Source: Neptuniibacter sp. CAU 1671
GTDB taxonomy: Bacteria; Pseudomonadota; Gammaproteobacteria; Pseudomonadales; Balneatricaceae
Reading direction: 5' to 3'
Assembly: GCF_029222905.1 (NCBI RefSeq)
Contig: NZ_JARHUE010000004.1
Span: forward strand, 222,433 to 286,432
DNA: 64,000 bases
The number at the start of each line of letters is the position of its first letter. Within the stretch, counting starts at the first letter, position 1. Under the pieces are notes generated by a model, which saw only the letters and a program-made list of their open reading frames with translations, did not search any database and was not told where the DNA came from. A program made the translations under genes and the position numbers. Positions 36,179 through 47,586 of this stretch are shown here, one piece after another.

Positions 36179-37096
36179 TCAACCATCTATTTTTCGATAG
36201 CTATCAACCTTGAAGCCTAATACACCCGCTGCTACACCCAGCGCTCTGCAGGCTTTTAACCAGCTTTGATTTCGACCGACCCGGTTCCAAACCAGAACAG
36301 AAAGTAACGACTTGATCAATAACACCATCACCTGAAAAATCGCTGACAGAAAAACGGTTATCGGGGAGCGCCCATTTTGTTGTTTTCGCCAGGCCTCTGT
36401 AATACCGGCTCTGTACTTACGTTTTGACAGCCACCCCAACCGAGTCCGGGATTCAGGAATAATTTCATGCACCAAGGCTTCTGGGCACTTGAGGATTTTA
36501 ACCCCCTTGGAAGAGGCTTCTTTGAAGAAAATAATATCGGTGCCACCCGCCAGCGGCTTGGACTCATCAAACCACAAATCATGCTGACGGATTAATTGCA
36601 TTGGCACCAGAACATTGTTTGTCGCGCAGGCTTCAACCTGCTTCCCTCTGACATGATTCTGTAAACGGGTATTAAACAATGCCGCTATATGTGGTGGTGT
36701 TGTCTCAGGCAACTCTGACACAACGCCACCTGAAACCACCACTGATCCACCCATCTCAGTACAGAGCTGAAAGAGTTTCTCCAACCAATCAGGTTCCACC
36801 CATTCATCATCATCAATAAAGATCAGATAATCACTGCCCAATTGCTGAACTTCACGGATAGCCCTGTTGCGCGCGCAAGGAATACCCCGTTTTTCTTCAC
36901 AAACGTAATAAAGAGGAAACCGAAATTGAGACATTAAAGACGTAACCAACGCCTCAGCTGAGCGCTGTTGGTCATTATCAATGACAACAACACTGACATC
37001 TGTGTCCGCAGTCTGAATAGCAGCAAGGCTTTCAAGACACATTTTCAGCAAATCGCCCCGCTTACAGGTACAGATGCAAATACTAATTTTTGTCAT
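36179..37096 (-). CDS. Family 2 glycosyltransferase
   Basis: Predicted 305-residue GT2 enzyme. The KISICICTCKRGDLLKMCLES start, the DxD site in LIFIDDDEWVEPDWL (about residues 93-107) and a later GGTDIIFFKEA are those of inverting GT-A enzymes. C-terminal hydrophobic helices (about 245-270) suggest membrane association. It is the last gene of a leftward block of four polysaccharide genes and converges on the algW-type gene. The sugar donor is unknown. Confidence 0.9.
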   Translation of the reverse strand: MTKISICICTCKRGDLLKMCLESLAAIQTADTDVSVVVIDNDQQRSAEALVTSLMSQFRFPLYYVCEEKRGIPCARNRAIREVQQLGSDYLIFIDDDEWVEPDWLEKLFQLCTEMGGSVVVSGGVVSELPETTPPHIAALFNTRLQNHVRGKQVEACATNNVLVPMQLIRQHDLWFDESKPLAGGTDIIFFKEASSKGVKILKCPEALVHEIIPESRTRLGWLSKRKYRAGITEAWRKQQNGRSPITVFLSAIFQVMVLLIKSLLSVLVWNRVGRNQSWLKACRALGVAAGVLGFKVDSYRKIDG

Positions 37097-37199
37097 AACA
37101 AAGCTAGCCAGCGACCGTTCTCATTTCCCGCGGAAAACCGATGTTATTTCGTTGTCCAGAGAAAGCCATTGTTTAAAAAAAGGAAAGCACAAGCTCGGA

Positions 37200-38381
37200 C
37201 TAAGGTTCAGACCTGACTGTATCAAATATCCAACGCCACATCTGAGTAAGTTGCTGTTTGACACTAGGAAGATGCTCAGCAATCTCCTGTTTGATCGTCT
37301 CCAATTGCTCATGCTGGCAAAATTTGATCATAACCTCTTCAGCATGCAGGGGATTTTCAATCAACCACTGCTCAATACCGAAATCCTGCAGCAGTTCTCT
37401 ATATTTGTGACTCCAGCCAAATACGAGCACAGGTGTCCCCGTTGACAAACTGGATACCACGCCGTGGTACCTAGAAGAAAAAACAAATTCAGCATTAGCA
37501 ATTGTGGCCTTAATAACCAAGGCATCTTCAGGATCAAGAATATTCACCTGCTCACTTCGAGCAAGCTCCTGACACAATTCAAGATCTTTAGCACCTTCGT
37601 GGTTAAGCAGTATGGGCTCACAGTCTAATTGTCTGGACAGAGTAATAAAACGTCGCGCCATCTCGAGATACTCATCCCTAGACACAACACCAGATTCCAT
37701 CACTTTACTGTTCGGTATAAACAGCGAGTACGGTTTTTGTGGCTTAGGTATCGTGATCCCATTCAATAAAAACGTGATATCGGGATAAAGCCTGGCTTTC
37801 TCCGTAAATTTTGACAGATAGTCCGCAGATTTTTTGTCACGTACACAGACGCAGGAGGCCATTTCAAGAGATGGTTTAAGGCTGACTTCAAATCCGGGTT
37901 GTTCAAACGGCCCAAAAGACTGAGGCAAAAATACAAGTGGCTTTTGCATTGACTGCCACATCTTACGACGGTCTTCCAGGCGGCGCTGAGCCTTTGCACT
38001 TCCCCAAAAGTCTCCATAAGCAAAGCCAGACGCATCAACAATAAGGTCAATATCCTGTTCTAGGACAATACCAAGCTTGTCGCGCTGCTCGCGCGACAAC
38101 CATGAAAATGGCCGATAAGATATTTTACGTCGCTTTGAAATACCTGTTTTTTTAATCAGCCGCTCGATTAATGTCTGCAAAGAACCCGCACCGTTTCTTA
38201 AACAGCGCTTCAGTCCCAGTTTTCGTAATTCTTTCTCCGGCAACTTTTGGGCAGTTGCGAAAACACAATCCCCATACTCATCAATACAGGCCTGAATTAC
38301 CGCTCTCACTAGCAGTTCAGCACCTCTGTTTGGAAGTCCGATTCCAATCAGTTCTATATATTTAGCTTTCGGTTTAGTCAT
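37200..38381 (-). CDS. Polysaccharide pyruvyl transferase family protein
   Basis: Predicted 393-residue PS_pyruv_trans family protein, expected to add ketal pyruvate to a surface sugar. The N-terminal GIGLPNRGAELLVRAV and the late SSRYHGVVSSLSTGTPVLVFGWSHKY segment fit the family. It overlaps the nitroreductase-like gene by 8 nt, so they are translated together. More AT-rich codon use than flanking core genes. Acceptor glycan unknown. Confidence 0.9.
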   Translation of the reverse strand: MTKPKAKYIELIGIGLPNRGAELLVRAVIQACIDEYGDCVFATAQKLPEKELRKLGLKRCLRNGAGSLQTLIERLIKKTGISKRRKISYRPFSWLSREQRDKLGIVLEQDIDLIVDASGFAYGDFWGSAKAQRRLEDRRKMWQSMQKPLVFLPQSFGPFEQPGFEVSLKPSLEMASCVCVRDKKSADYLSKFTEKARLYPDITFLLNGITIPKPQKPYSLFIPNSKVMESGVVSRDEYLEMARRFITLSRQLDCEPILLNHEGAKDLELCQELARSEQVNILDPEDALVIKATIANAEFVFSSRYHGVVSSLSTGTPVLVFGWSHKYRELLQDFGIEQWLIENPLHAEEVMIKFCQHEQLETIKQEIAEHLPSVKQQLTQMWRWIFDTVRSEP

Positions 38382-39366
38382 ACACTTTCATCAAGCTGTG
38401 AGGGGACTTTTTCTGAGAAAAAGGAATCATTGCTTCAGGGTCTGGGCAACCAAATCCGACTAACATAATTGGCACGTGATAGTTTTCCAAACCCAGTAAT
38501 TTCCGCGCAGTCGAGTGATTCTCTTCAACATCAGGCCAGTTAATCGGTACGCTGGCAAACCCCTGTGCAGTGAAACTTAACATCAACTGCGCAGTGGCCA
38601 AGGCTGAATCGATATAGATCAGGTGGCGATCTCTTTCTAAAGCAAAGTTAGATAGATCACCCAGGACCATCATCAGATGCGGCAGATCTTCACCAAATCC
38701 TGCTGTGCCAAAAGGCAGGTTCACAACCTGCTTTTTCAACTCTGCATTTTCTATCAATAAAAACTGGAAAGGCTGGCGGTTGCAGGCTGATGCTGCCTGT
38801 GACGCAGAATTAACCGCCTGTTCAATTTGCAGTCTGGACAACTTCTGGTCTGTGAACCAACGACATGAAACCCTGTTTTGACATAATCGCAAGAAACTCT
38901 CGCCATTTATGCCCTCTACCGGTGTGATTTGCTTAAAAGGGAAAGGTGAACTGGAGCCAGCATATGCATCATGACCGCTCAGAAAAAGCGCATAGGCATC
39001 CGCAATAATTGGGGCAGTTTTTTCGACGCGATCAAAATAACGAGTCAATACATCCTTTGCCCACTGCAGTTCAAGAGGATCATGTGTATCAGCTTTTAAT
39101 GCAACAGAAAATGCAGTTACAGTCTCAGTAATATATTTCTCAGCAAATGTTCGCTTACCATCTGGAAAGCAAAGCCCTTTTTCAAGGCGATGTATATTTC
39201 GACGCAGCAGGGGCGAATGGGACACTCCAGATTGTAGATGAGCTTTGTAAGCACTCTTTCCGGCTCTGACTGCTTCCATCTCAGCTGCAAAAGCAATTTT
39301 TCCTTTAGCCGCTTTGTTACTTCTACCGCTACCGAAGAGTTTTAACAGTTCTTTTTTTATGCCCAT
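38374..39366 (-). CDS. Nitroreductase-like protein of polysaccharide cluster
   Basis: Predicted 330-residue protein with a nitroreductase (FMN) domain in its C-terminal two thirds: NRVSCRWFTDQKLSR, ASACNRQPFQFLLI, and LPFGTAGFG. The N-terminal 120 residues are a helper region with the RRNIHRLEKGLCFPDGKRTF motif that I associate with nitroreductases found beside pyruvyl transferases. Its reaction is unknown; simple xenobiotic reduction is unlikely given the gene context. It precedes and overlaps the pyruvyl transferase by 8 nt. Confidence 0.8.
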   Translation of the reverse strand: MGIKKELLKLFGSGRSNKAAKGKIAFAAEMEAVRAGKSAYKAHLQSGVSHSPLLRRNIHRLEKGLCFPDGKRTFAEKYITETVTAFSVALKADTHDPLELQWAKDVLTRYFDRVEKTAPIIADAYALFLSGHDAYAGSSSPFPFKQITPVEGINGESFLRLCQNRVSCRWFTDQKLSRLQIEQAVNSASQAASACNRQPFQFLLIENAELKKQVVNLPFGTAGFGEDLPHLMMVLGDLSNFALERDRHLIYIDSALATAQLMLSFTAQGFASVPINWPDVEENHSTARKLLGLENYHVPIMLVGFGCPDPEAMIPFSQKKSPHSLMKVYD

Positions 39367-39501
39367 TGTACTGCCCAGAACACTCGACCAATTCAGCGCG
39401 AAGTATTCTTCATTTCAATAAAACTATCTAGTTAAAATTTGAAAGATATCTAACCAGAAGAGGCCAAACCAGAGGGAGTTTCAGGTAATTAAAGAGCATA
39501 G

Positions 39502-40749
39502 TTAGCTGATAGTCCTCTTGCTCCATGCAGCTTGATAGTCCAGACATCTAAAAATGGATATACCAATCACCATCAAGTAGAAGAGGCGGCTACTGCGCAA
39601 AACAGCTTCTGTTAGCCCTCCAATCATCATAGTGGCCACAATTAGTAAAACTCCATACTTATATCGAGTACCCATTCCCGAAGAGGCTGCAATCAAAAGC
39701 AAACACCAAACCAGTAAGCCTGGAACACCCTGCTTTACTAGACTGTCTAGAAATTGATTATGAAAATGGCCTACCTGATATACTATCGCAGGACTGTAAC
39801 CATGAGTTTCAATAAATTCAGCCGATTTTTGTCTTATTACATCGTAGTCAATACCAACACCGAGGAGAGGTTCCTCTTTCCCAAGATAAAGAGCCAGATG
39901 CCACATTTGTAATCGGTATCCAATCTCTGTATTAATCTGCCCTGTTGCGATTGACTCTATTTCGTGAAACGTTTGCTTCACATGCCTATCGGCTATATCA
40001 GTAGTTAAAACAATAACAGCAAAACCCAGAATGCCTAGAGTTAGCGCAACCAAGAGATTACGAAACGAGACTAAATTTTGTTTGATCGCTTGATATGAAA
40101 CAAACAAAATTATGCCACACAAAATTAGGACGACGCCTCTGGTCCCCGTCACAAACGCACCCAGCAATCCGACACATCCAGCTACCAAATAAAAGCTTTT
40201 CAACAAAGGTTTTTTACTGTACCAACAATAAAACAAACAAATCGAAGCCATAGTCACAACAAGATAGCCATAACGGATCGGATTCGTCAGCATCCCTGCT
40301 CGAGGAAGTCCAAGGTAAAATTTCTCATATAAAGCATACCCACCCGCTGCAACAGCTGATACAGCAATAGCAACGCCCACCACCTTGTCGCTAAAACCAT
40401 ATCGCAACAGGTATAAAAAGATCAGAACAGCCGCTATCGCTTTTGTCGGTTTGTCATAGTCATCGCCGACCTCTGTTCCATGCAAATACAGGTGCAGAAC
40501 ATGAAATCCGCCAAACGCCAGCAAAGCCAGAATCCACCATTTCTGCGTCGCCCAGACGTTGGATAAATTTTTCAGAGCAGGAATAAGAAACAGGAGACTT
40601 AGCAGCAGCAACAAAGAGGTAGCCGGTGTTTTATTACCGACAATACTGTTCGAGAAATACCAGAACACGAGCAGGCTATTGAAAAGAAATAAGCCCCGCA
40701 AAAAATACTCGTTTTCCCAGAAAAAATATGGTTTTAAACTCTGCTTCAC
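39502..40749 (-). CDS. O-antigen ligase family membrane protein
   Basis: Predicted 415-residue polytopic membrane protein (about 10-12 segments) of the WaaL/Wzy-C family, which transfers or polymerises lipid-linked glycans at the periplasmic face. The long periplasmic loop at about 255-325 contains IGYRLQMWHLALYLGKEEPLLGVG and a conserved YQVGHFHNQFLDSLVKQG. The GTG at 40749 has AGGA 7 bases ahead and is preferred to the TTG at 40767, which lies in the hisD terminator. First gene of the inserted block. Confidence 0.85.
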   Translation of the reverse strand: MKQSLKPYFFWENEYFLRGLFLFNSLLVFWYFSNSIVGNKTPATSLLLLLSLLFLIPALKNLSNVWATQKWWILALLAFGGFHVLHLYLHGTEVGDDYDKPTKAIAAVLIFLYLLRYGFSDKVVGVAIAVSAVAAGGYALYEKFYLGLPRAGMLTNPIRYGYLVVTMASICLFYCWYSKKPLLKSFYLVAGCVGLLGAFVTGTRGVVLILCGIILFVSYQAIKQNLVSFRNLLVALTLGILGFAVIVLTTDIADRHVKQTFHEIESIATGQINTEIGYRLQMWHLALYLGKEEPLLGVGIDYDVIRQKSAEFIETHGYSPAIVYQVGHFHNQFLDSLVKQGVPGLLVWCLLLIAASSGMGTRYKYGVLLIVATMMIGGLTEAVLRSSRLFYLMVIGISIFRCLDYQAAWSKRTIS

Positions 40750-40764
40750 GGGTAATCCTGCCGA

Positions 40765-40791
40765 CAAAAAAAGAGAGGCTGGCGCCTCTCT
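40765..40791 (-). terminator. Strong terminator after hisD
   Basis: Read leftward, AGAGAGGC pairs with GCCTCTCT around GCCA, followed by about seven T residues. It lies 11-37 bases past the hisD stop, and the ligase-like gene begins in its tail. Confidence 0.93.
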
Positions 40792-40801
40792 AGAGTCAGA
40801 A

Positions 40802-42106
40802 TTATTTAATACGATATTCCGCAGAGCGGGCGTGAGCCGTTAAGCTCTCCCCACGCGCCAGCACTGAAGCCACCTTGCCCATCTCTGATGCACCTTCAGC
40901 AGAAAACATGATCAGTGAGGAACGCTTCTGGAAATCATACACCCCCAACGGTGAGGAGAAGCGCGCTGTACCCGACGTCGGCAGCACGTGATTGGGTCCG
41001 GCACAGTAATCACCCAGCGCTTCGGCTGTATAACGGCCCATAAAGATGGCGCCTGCATGGCGAATTTTAGGCAGTAGGCTTTCCGGATCAGCAACGGACA
41101 ACTCCAGGTGTTCTGGCGCGATACGGTTGGATACCTCACAGGCCTCGTCCATGTCCCGTACTTTAATAAGTGCCGCTCGATTCACCATGGAAGGTTCAAT
41201 GATGGCTTTACGCTCCATTGTTGGCAGCAGCTTATTGATGCTGGCTTCAACGGCAGCTATAAAGTCGGAATCTGGGCTGACCAAGATAGGCTGCGCATCT
41301 TCATCATGCTCCGCCTGAGAAAACAGGTCCATCGCCACCCAGTCAGGATCGGTCTGGCCATCACACACAACCAGAATTTCGGAAGGACCGGCGATCATAT
41401 CGATGCCAACGGCACCAAATACCGCACGTTTGGCCGTGGCTACAAAGATGTTACCGGGACCAACAATCTTATCGACCTTAGGCACTGTCTCTGTGCCATA
41501 TGCCAGAGCCGCAACCGCCTGAGCTCCACCAATACAGAACACCCGATCTACGCCGGACAGTGCCGCTGCAGCGAGTACAAGCTCATTGACCTCACCACCC
41601 GGGGTTGGCACCACCATGATGATCTCTTTTACTCCGGCCACTTTTGCCGGCAGCGCATTCATCAACACTGATGAAGGGTATGCCGCCTTACCACCCGGCA
41701 CGTACAGGCCCACCTTATCCATAGGCGTCACCTGCTGACCGAGCATGGTGCCATCCGCTTCAGTGTAGCGCCAGGAATCACTTTTCTGCCGTTCGTGGTA
41801 GTCAGTCACGCGCTGCGCTGCGACTTCCAATGCTTTACGCTGATCTGCCGGCAAATTTGCCAGCGATTGCTGCAAACGCTCCTGGGACATCTCAAGGGCA
41901 GACATAGTCTCGGCTGGACAGCGATCGAAACGCTCTGTGTATTCAAGAACAGCGGCATCGCCCTCGGTTTTGACCCGATGTAAAATCTCATTGACGATCT
42001 GATTAACCTTATCATCTGAGACCGCTTCCCAGGCCAACAGACGGTCCAGTTGCTGATTAAAGTCAGTCTGGGTTGAATCCAGTTTTGTCAGTGTCAAATC
42101 ACTCAT
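40802..42106 (-). CDS. hisD: Histidinol dehydrogenase
   Basis: Predicted 434-residue zinc enzyme oxidising L-histidinol to histidine in two NAD-dependent steps. [47 protein letters not shown] and [11 protein letters not shown] (with metal ligands) plus the [25 protein letters not shown] end are all intact. It overlaps hisG by 4 nt. The hisC gene that follows hisD in Pseudomonas-type loci is absent here; a terminator ends the unit instead. Confidence 0.98.
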   Translation of the reverse strand: MSDLTLTKLDSTQTDFNQQLDRLLAWEAVSDDKVNQIVNEILHRVKTEGDAAVLEYTERFDRCPAETMSALEMSQERLQQSLANLPADQRKALEVAAQRVTDYHERQKSDSWRYTEADGTMLGQQVTPMDKVGLYVPGGKAAYPSSVLMNALPAKVAGVKEIIMVVPTPGGEVNELVLAAAALSGVDRVFCIGGAQAVAALAYGTETVPKVDKIVGPGNIFVATAKRAVFGAVGIDMIAGPSEILVVCDGQTDPDWVAMDLFSQAEHDEDAQPILVSPDSDFIAAVEASINKLLPTMERKAIIEPSMVNRAALIKVRDMDEACEVSNRIAPEHLELSVADPESLLPKIRHAGAIFMGRYTAEALGDYCAGPNHVLPTSGTARFSSPLGVYDFQKRSSLIMFSAEGASEMGKVASVLARGESLTAHARSAEYRIK

Positions 42107-42756
42107 GCCCCTGCCTCCATCCGGCGACGTTCTACAGCCGCGGTCAGCTTTTCCAGAATGGGTTGAATCTGGCGGTATTTCATTTTCATTGATGGCTGCC
42201 CCACCACCAGTCGCGAACTGATTTCTGCAATCTCTTCCATCGGTTCAAGGCCATTGGCGCGCAGCGTATTACCGGTATCAACAATATCTACAATGCGATC
42301 AGCCAGACCCAGCAACGGTGCTAACTCCATGGCACCATACAGTTTGATGATATCAACCTGCATGCCCTGTTTGGCAAAGTAGTCGCGGGTAACATTGACA
42401 AATTTACTGGCAACCTTCATCCGGCCATTCACCGGCGCTGCATTTTTGGGACCGGCGACCATCAGACGGCACCGCGATATATTCAGATCCAACGGCTCAT
42501 ACAGACCAGCAGCACCATGCTCCATCAACACATCTTTACCGGCAATGCCCATATCAGCCCCACCGTATTCCACATAGGTAGGTACGTCTGTGGCACGAAT
42601 CACAACCAGTTTGATGTTGTCGTGATTCGTATCAAAGATCAGCTTGCGGCTTTTGTGAATATCTTCCGCCGGGACAATATCCGCTTCTTCAAGCAACGGC
42701 AGAGTTTCATCAAGAATGCGCCCTTTGGACAGTGCAATGGTCAGTTGCTGTTTCAT
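42103..42756 (-). CDS. hisG: ATP phosphoribosyltransferase, short form
   Basis: Predicted 217-residue catalytic subunit opening histidine synthesis (ATP + PRPP). The short form lacks the C-terminal regulatory domain and by family knowledge needs HisZ for activity; hisZ is not in this window. [30 protein letters not shown] and [17 protein letters not shown] are present. It overlaps hisD by 4 nt and follows murA by 13 bases. Confidence 0.97.
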   Translation of the reverse strand: MKQQLTIALSKGRILDETLPLLEEADIVPAEDIHKSRKLIFDTNHDNIKLVVIRATDVPTYVEYGGADMGIAGKDVLMEHGAAGLYEPLDLNISRCRLMVAGPKNAAPVNGRMKVASKFVNVTRDYFAKQGMQVDIIKLYGAMELAPLLGLADRIVDIVDTGNTLRANGLEPMEEIAEISSRLVVGQPSMKMKYRQIQPILEKLTAAVERRRMEAGA

Positions 42757-42769
42757 GCTTTTTCAGTCC

Positions 42770-44295
<1,526 letters not shown>

Positions 44296-44351
44296 GCAAC
44301 GCTCTCCGCACTCTCATTAAAATCAAGCGGACAATCATACCGGAAGACAAT

Positions 44352-44378
44352 AAAAAAGGCGATGCCATGCACCGCCTT
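44352..44378 (-). terminator. Terminator of the mla operon
   Basis: Read leftward, AAGGCG pairs with CGCCTT (inner TGC/GCA extends the stem), followed by a T-run, 24-50 bases after mlaB. It separates mla from ibaG-murA. Confidence 0.8.
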
Positions 44379-44402
44379 AGAACCGCTCAAACTGGCGCAG
44401 AA

Positions 44403-44696
44403 TTACTGACCAATCTCCTGCTCCAGCCCGACCAAACGCGCAATCGACACCAGCTCTTCAGGCACCGATTCAGCCGTAATCTCTATTCCCAGTTCACGGC
44501 TTTTACGCTGACAGCACAACCAGAACGACAGCGCTGAACTGTCTACCGAGGTCACACCAGAGAAATCAAACACAACAGGTCCCGTTTCCTGGGCCAGCAG
44601 CTGTGCCATTTCACTTTGCAAAGGCACAATATTGGCAAATTTAAGCGCACCTTCAAGCGAGATGCGCGCATCACCATTACGCTGGACCTGAGCCAT
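44403..44696 (-). CDS. mlaB: MlaB STAS-domain protein
   Basis: Predicted 97-residue STAS protein, the cytoplasmic regulatory subunit of the MlaFEDB phospholipid transporter. The FDFSGVTSVDSSALSFWL core of the STAS fold is clear. Last gene of mlaFEDCB; it overlaps mlaC by 1 nt. Confidence 0.92.
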   Translation of the reverse strand: MAQVQRNGDARISLEGALKFANIVPLQSEMAQLLAQETGPVVFDFSGVTSVDSSALSFWLCCQRKSRELGIEITAESVPEELVSIARLVGLEQEIGQ

Positions 44697-45346
44697 CAGG
44701 CATCACCCTTTTTGTCGGGATCCACCAGATTTTCCCAGTTAATAATCGCCTGGCCAACATCGTTATTGCTGCGCTGAATGATGTCTGCAAATTGATTTTT
44801 GAAGGTCAGCCTCAGGTTAACGCCGTCCATCAGCACATTCACCAGACGCCAGCCACTCTCTTCCTTGGACATGTAATAAACCAGTGCATAACGAGCGCCA
44901 TTACCACCGATCACATCAACCGTAACGACCTGCTTGCCTGGCTCAGGACTCTCAACCTTAGGCGGCTGAATTTCATAGCCACTGATACTGAAACCAACTA
45001 TCGCCCGAGCATAGGTTTTAAGCAGGGTTGTCTTGAATACGGAAGAAAACTGCTGCTGCTGTTCCGGTGTAGCACGACGGTAGAACTTACCCATCACAAC
45101 CCGTGAGATGTAATCAAAGTCGACTACCGGCGACAGTATCTGATCAATGGCAGCAACAAGCTCAGGCTCACGCTCAGGCGTCTTGAACGACTCGTCATGT
45201 AACAGATCGAGCATCTCTTTGGTTTTCTGATCAACAACCTGACTGGCTTCCTGCCAGCTGGCACTGGCCTGACCCAAACACAACAACATCAGGACAACAG
45301 CTGCGAAACTCGCTTTAACTGTGGTTGTAAAATATTTCATTTTCAT
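44696..45346 (-). CDS. mlaC: Periplasmic phospholipid-binding protein MlaC
   Basis: Predicted 216-residue MlaC/Ttg2D protein that shuttles phospholipids between the outer and inner membranes. A signal peptide spans about residues 1-28 (FAAVVLMLLCLGQASA). The mature part has VDFDYISRVVMGKFYRRATPEQ and DGVNLRLTFKNQFADII. The ATG overlaps the mlaD stop by one base (TGATG). Confidence 0.95.
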   Translation of the reverse strand: MKMKYFTTTVKASFAAVVLMLLCLGQASASWQEASQVVDQKTKEMLDLLHDESFKTPEREPELVAAIDQILSPVVDFDYISRVVMGKFYRRATPEQQQQFSSVFKTTLLKTYARAIVGFSISGYEIQPPKVESPEPGKQVVTVDVIGGNGARYALVYYMSKEESGWRLVNVLMDGVNLRLTFKNQFADIIQRSNNDVGQAIINWENLVDPDKKGDA

Positions 45347-45798
45347 CACTCACTTGCTTTATTTAACAAGAACTTACCCACCAGATCTTCCAGCACCAGC
45401 GCGGACTGAGTATCCCGGATATAATCACCATCCTTCAACACATCATCCTCAGCGCCGACAGAAACACCGATGTATTTCTCACCCAGTAAGCCCGCGGTCA
45501 AAATCATCGCAGAACTGTCAGTGGTGAGATAATCGACACTGTTGAAAATCTGCATTTCTACCCGGGCCATGAGCATTTTTTCATCCAGCTCAATATTGCT
45601 GACCCGCCCGATCTGGACACCGGACATCGTCACCTTTGAACGCGCAGTTAATCCACCAATGTTTTCAAAGCGCGCATACACTGTATAGGTTCCTTCGGCG
45701 TTGGACAGATTCAGCCCACTCACGTTCAGTGCCAGAACCAACAAAGCGATAATCCCTGCCAGCAAAAAGGCACCCACGCTGATCTCTGTGATCCGCAT
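45346..45798 (-). CDS. mlaD: MCE-domain protein MlaD
   Basis: Predicted 150-residue MlaD, the hexameric periplasmic lipid channel anchored in the inner membrane. One N-terminal helix (residues 7-27) is followed by a single MCE domain with FENIGGLTARSKVTMSGVQIG and AMILTAGLLGEKYIGV. It lies 1 base after mlaE. Confidence 0.96.
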   Translation of the reverse strand: MRITEISVGAFLLAGIIALLVLALNVSGLNLSNAEGTYTVYARFENIGGLTARSKVTMSGVQIGRVSNIELDEKMLMARVEMQIFNSVDYLTTDSSAMILTAGLLGEKYIGVSVGAEDDVLKDGDYIRDTQSALVLEDLVGKFLLNKASE

Positions 45799-45799
45799 A

Positions 45800-46579
45800 T
45801 TAAAAATCTCCGAACATCAAAGCTGTAAGTACAAAATCCAACGCCAGGACCGCCAGTGATGAAAGCACCACTGTACGGGTAGTTGCCTGGCTGATCCCTT
45901 CCGAAGTTGGAATACAATCATATCCCTGAAACACTGCGATCCAGGTTACAACAAACCCAAAGACCACAGCTTTGAACAAACCGTTCAGGACGTCATCAAA
46001 GAAGTCCACAGAATGCTGCATATTGGCCCAGAATGAGCCTTCATAAATACCCAGCCAGTCAACGCCCACCAGCGCGCCGCCATACACACCCACCACCGAG
46101 AATATGGCTGCCAGCACAGGCAGGCAGTAAAAACCCGCCCAGAACCGTGGTGCGATAATCCGACGCAGAGGGTCGACCCCGATCATCTCCAGACTGGAGA
46201 GCTGCTCGGTGGCTTTCATCAAACCAATTTCCGCCGTCAGAGCCGAACCCGCTCGACCGGCAAACAGCAAAGCCGTCACCACCGGTGCCAGTTCACGCAC
46301 CAGACTTAACGCTACCATCTGACCCACCGCCTGTTCCGACCCGTAGTCCACCAGAATGGTGTAGCCCTGCAGGCCCAGCACCATACCGATAAACAGGCCG
46401 GAGACCACGATAATGATCAGCGAAAGCACTCCGACGAAGTAGATCTGCTGCAACAACAGCGGCAGCATGGTGCGCGGCTGAGGTTTCGCAACCAGGACAT
46501 GACCCAAAATAATGCCAGAGCGACCAAACGCCGCCAGTTTACCGAGAGCACCGCGTCCCAGTTGAGCCAACTGATTCAT
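45800..46579 (-). CDS. mlaE: ABC permease MlaE
   Basis: Predicted 259-residue MlaE/Ttg2B permease with about five or six membrane segments and the family's [27 protein letters not shown] signature and [14 protein letters not shown] loop. Part of retrograde phospholipid transport that keeps the outer-membrane outer leaflet free of phospholipids. It overlaps mlaF by 4 nt. Confidence 0.96.
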   Translation of the reverse strand: MNQLAQLGRGALGKLAAFGRSGIILGHVLVAKPQPRTMLPLLLQQIYFVGVLSLIIIVVSGLFIGMVLGLQGYTILVDYGSEQAVGQMVALSLVRELAPVVTALLFAGRAGSALTAEIGLMKATEQLSSLEMIGVDPLRRIIAPRFWAGFYCLPVLAAIFSVVGVYGGALVGVDWLGIYEGSFWANMQHSVDFFDDVLNGLFKAVVFGFVVTWIAVFQGYDCIPTSEGISQATTRTVVLSSLAVLALDFVLTALMFGDF

Positions 46580-47391
46580 GAACGTGCCTCCTGCATTAAC
46601 TCATCCACATATTCCGCAGCCGGAAAATGGAATGGTACAGGTCCATCCGGTAAGCCTTGCATAAACTGTTTAACCTTGGCTGAATCAACCTCTTTCAGCT
46701 CCTGAGGTGTACCCTGTGCAACCACTTCACCGTCAGCGATCAGATAAATGTAATCTGCGATACCGAGTGTTTCCTGAATATCATGGGAGACGATAATACT
46801 GGTATGGCCTAACGCCTCATTCAGACGACGGATCAGGTTTACCAGCACACCCATGGCGATGGGATCCTGACCGGTAAAGGGTTCGTCATACATGACCAGA
46901 TCCGGGTCGAGCGCAATGGCCCGCGCCAGCGCCACACGGCGAGCCATACCACCTGACAGCTCACTCGGCATGAGATCTTTAGCACCACGCAGACCAACGG
47001 CGTTCAGCTTCATCAGCACGATATCGCGGATCATCTGTTCAGGCAGATCGGTATGCACCCGCAGTGGAAAGGCAACATTTTCGTAAACAGACATATCCGT
47101 AAACAGCGCACCGCTCTGGAAGAGCATGCCCATTCTTTCACGGATCTCAAACAACTCACGACGCCCAAGACGCGGAATATTCTGTCCATCCATCACGATA
47201 CTGCCTTTGGCAGGCTTTAACTGACCACCGATCAGCTTCAGCAACGTGGTTTTACCGGTACCTGAGGGCCCCATAATGGCCGTAATCTTACCGCGGGGAA
47301 TCTGTATATTCACATCACGGAAGATCGGACGTCCTGAACGGGCAAATGACAGACCCTGGATATCGATAATGACATCTTCAAACGGTTTCAT
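46576..47391 (-). CDS. mlaF: ABC ATPase MlaF
   Basis: Predicted 271-residue ATPase of the Mla transporter. Walker [10 protein letters not shown], signature [17 protein letters not shown] and Walker [15 protein letters not shown] are intact, with a switch histidine in IIVSHDI. The ATG at 47391 follows GGAAC; the earlier in-frame start at 47415 is unlike homologues. First gene of mlaFEDCB, divergent from yrbG. Confidence 0.97.
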   Translation of the reverse strand: MKPFEDVIIDIQGLSFARSGRPIFRDVNIQIPRGKITAIMGPSGTGKTTLLKLIGGQLKPAKGSIVMDGQNIPRLGRRELFEIRERMGMLFQSGALFTDMSVYENVAFPLRVHTDLPEQMIRDIVLMKLNAVGLRGAKDLMPSELSGGMARRVALARAIALDPDLVMYDEPFTGQDPIAMGVLVNLIRRLNEALGHTSIIVSHDIQETLGIADYIYLIADGEVVAQGTPQELKEVDSAKVKQFMQGLPDGPVPFHFPAAEYVDELMQEARS

Positions 47392-47586
47392 AGAGTTCCA
47401 TACACTTGAAATCACTGGTCAGAACCGATGCAGTAGTACGCATACGGCGATCCAACAAGGGCTGAGACTATATCATTACACAGTAAAAACAGAAATATAG
47501 CCGCAGCCTTGAACAAAATGGCCGTGAAGAATCATTTAAAGGCCCTGCACATTTTGTTTTAATAGCCGCCTTGTTAATAGCTTGAG

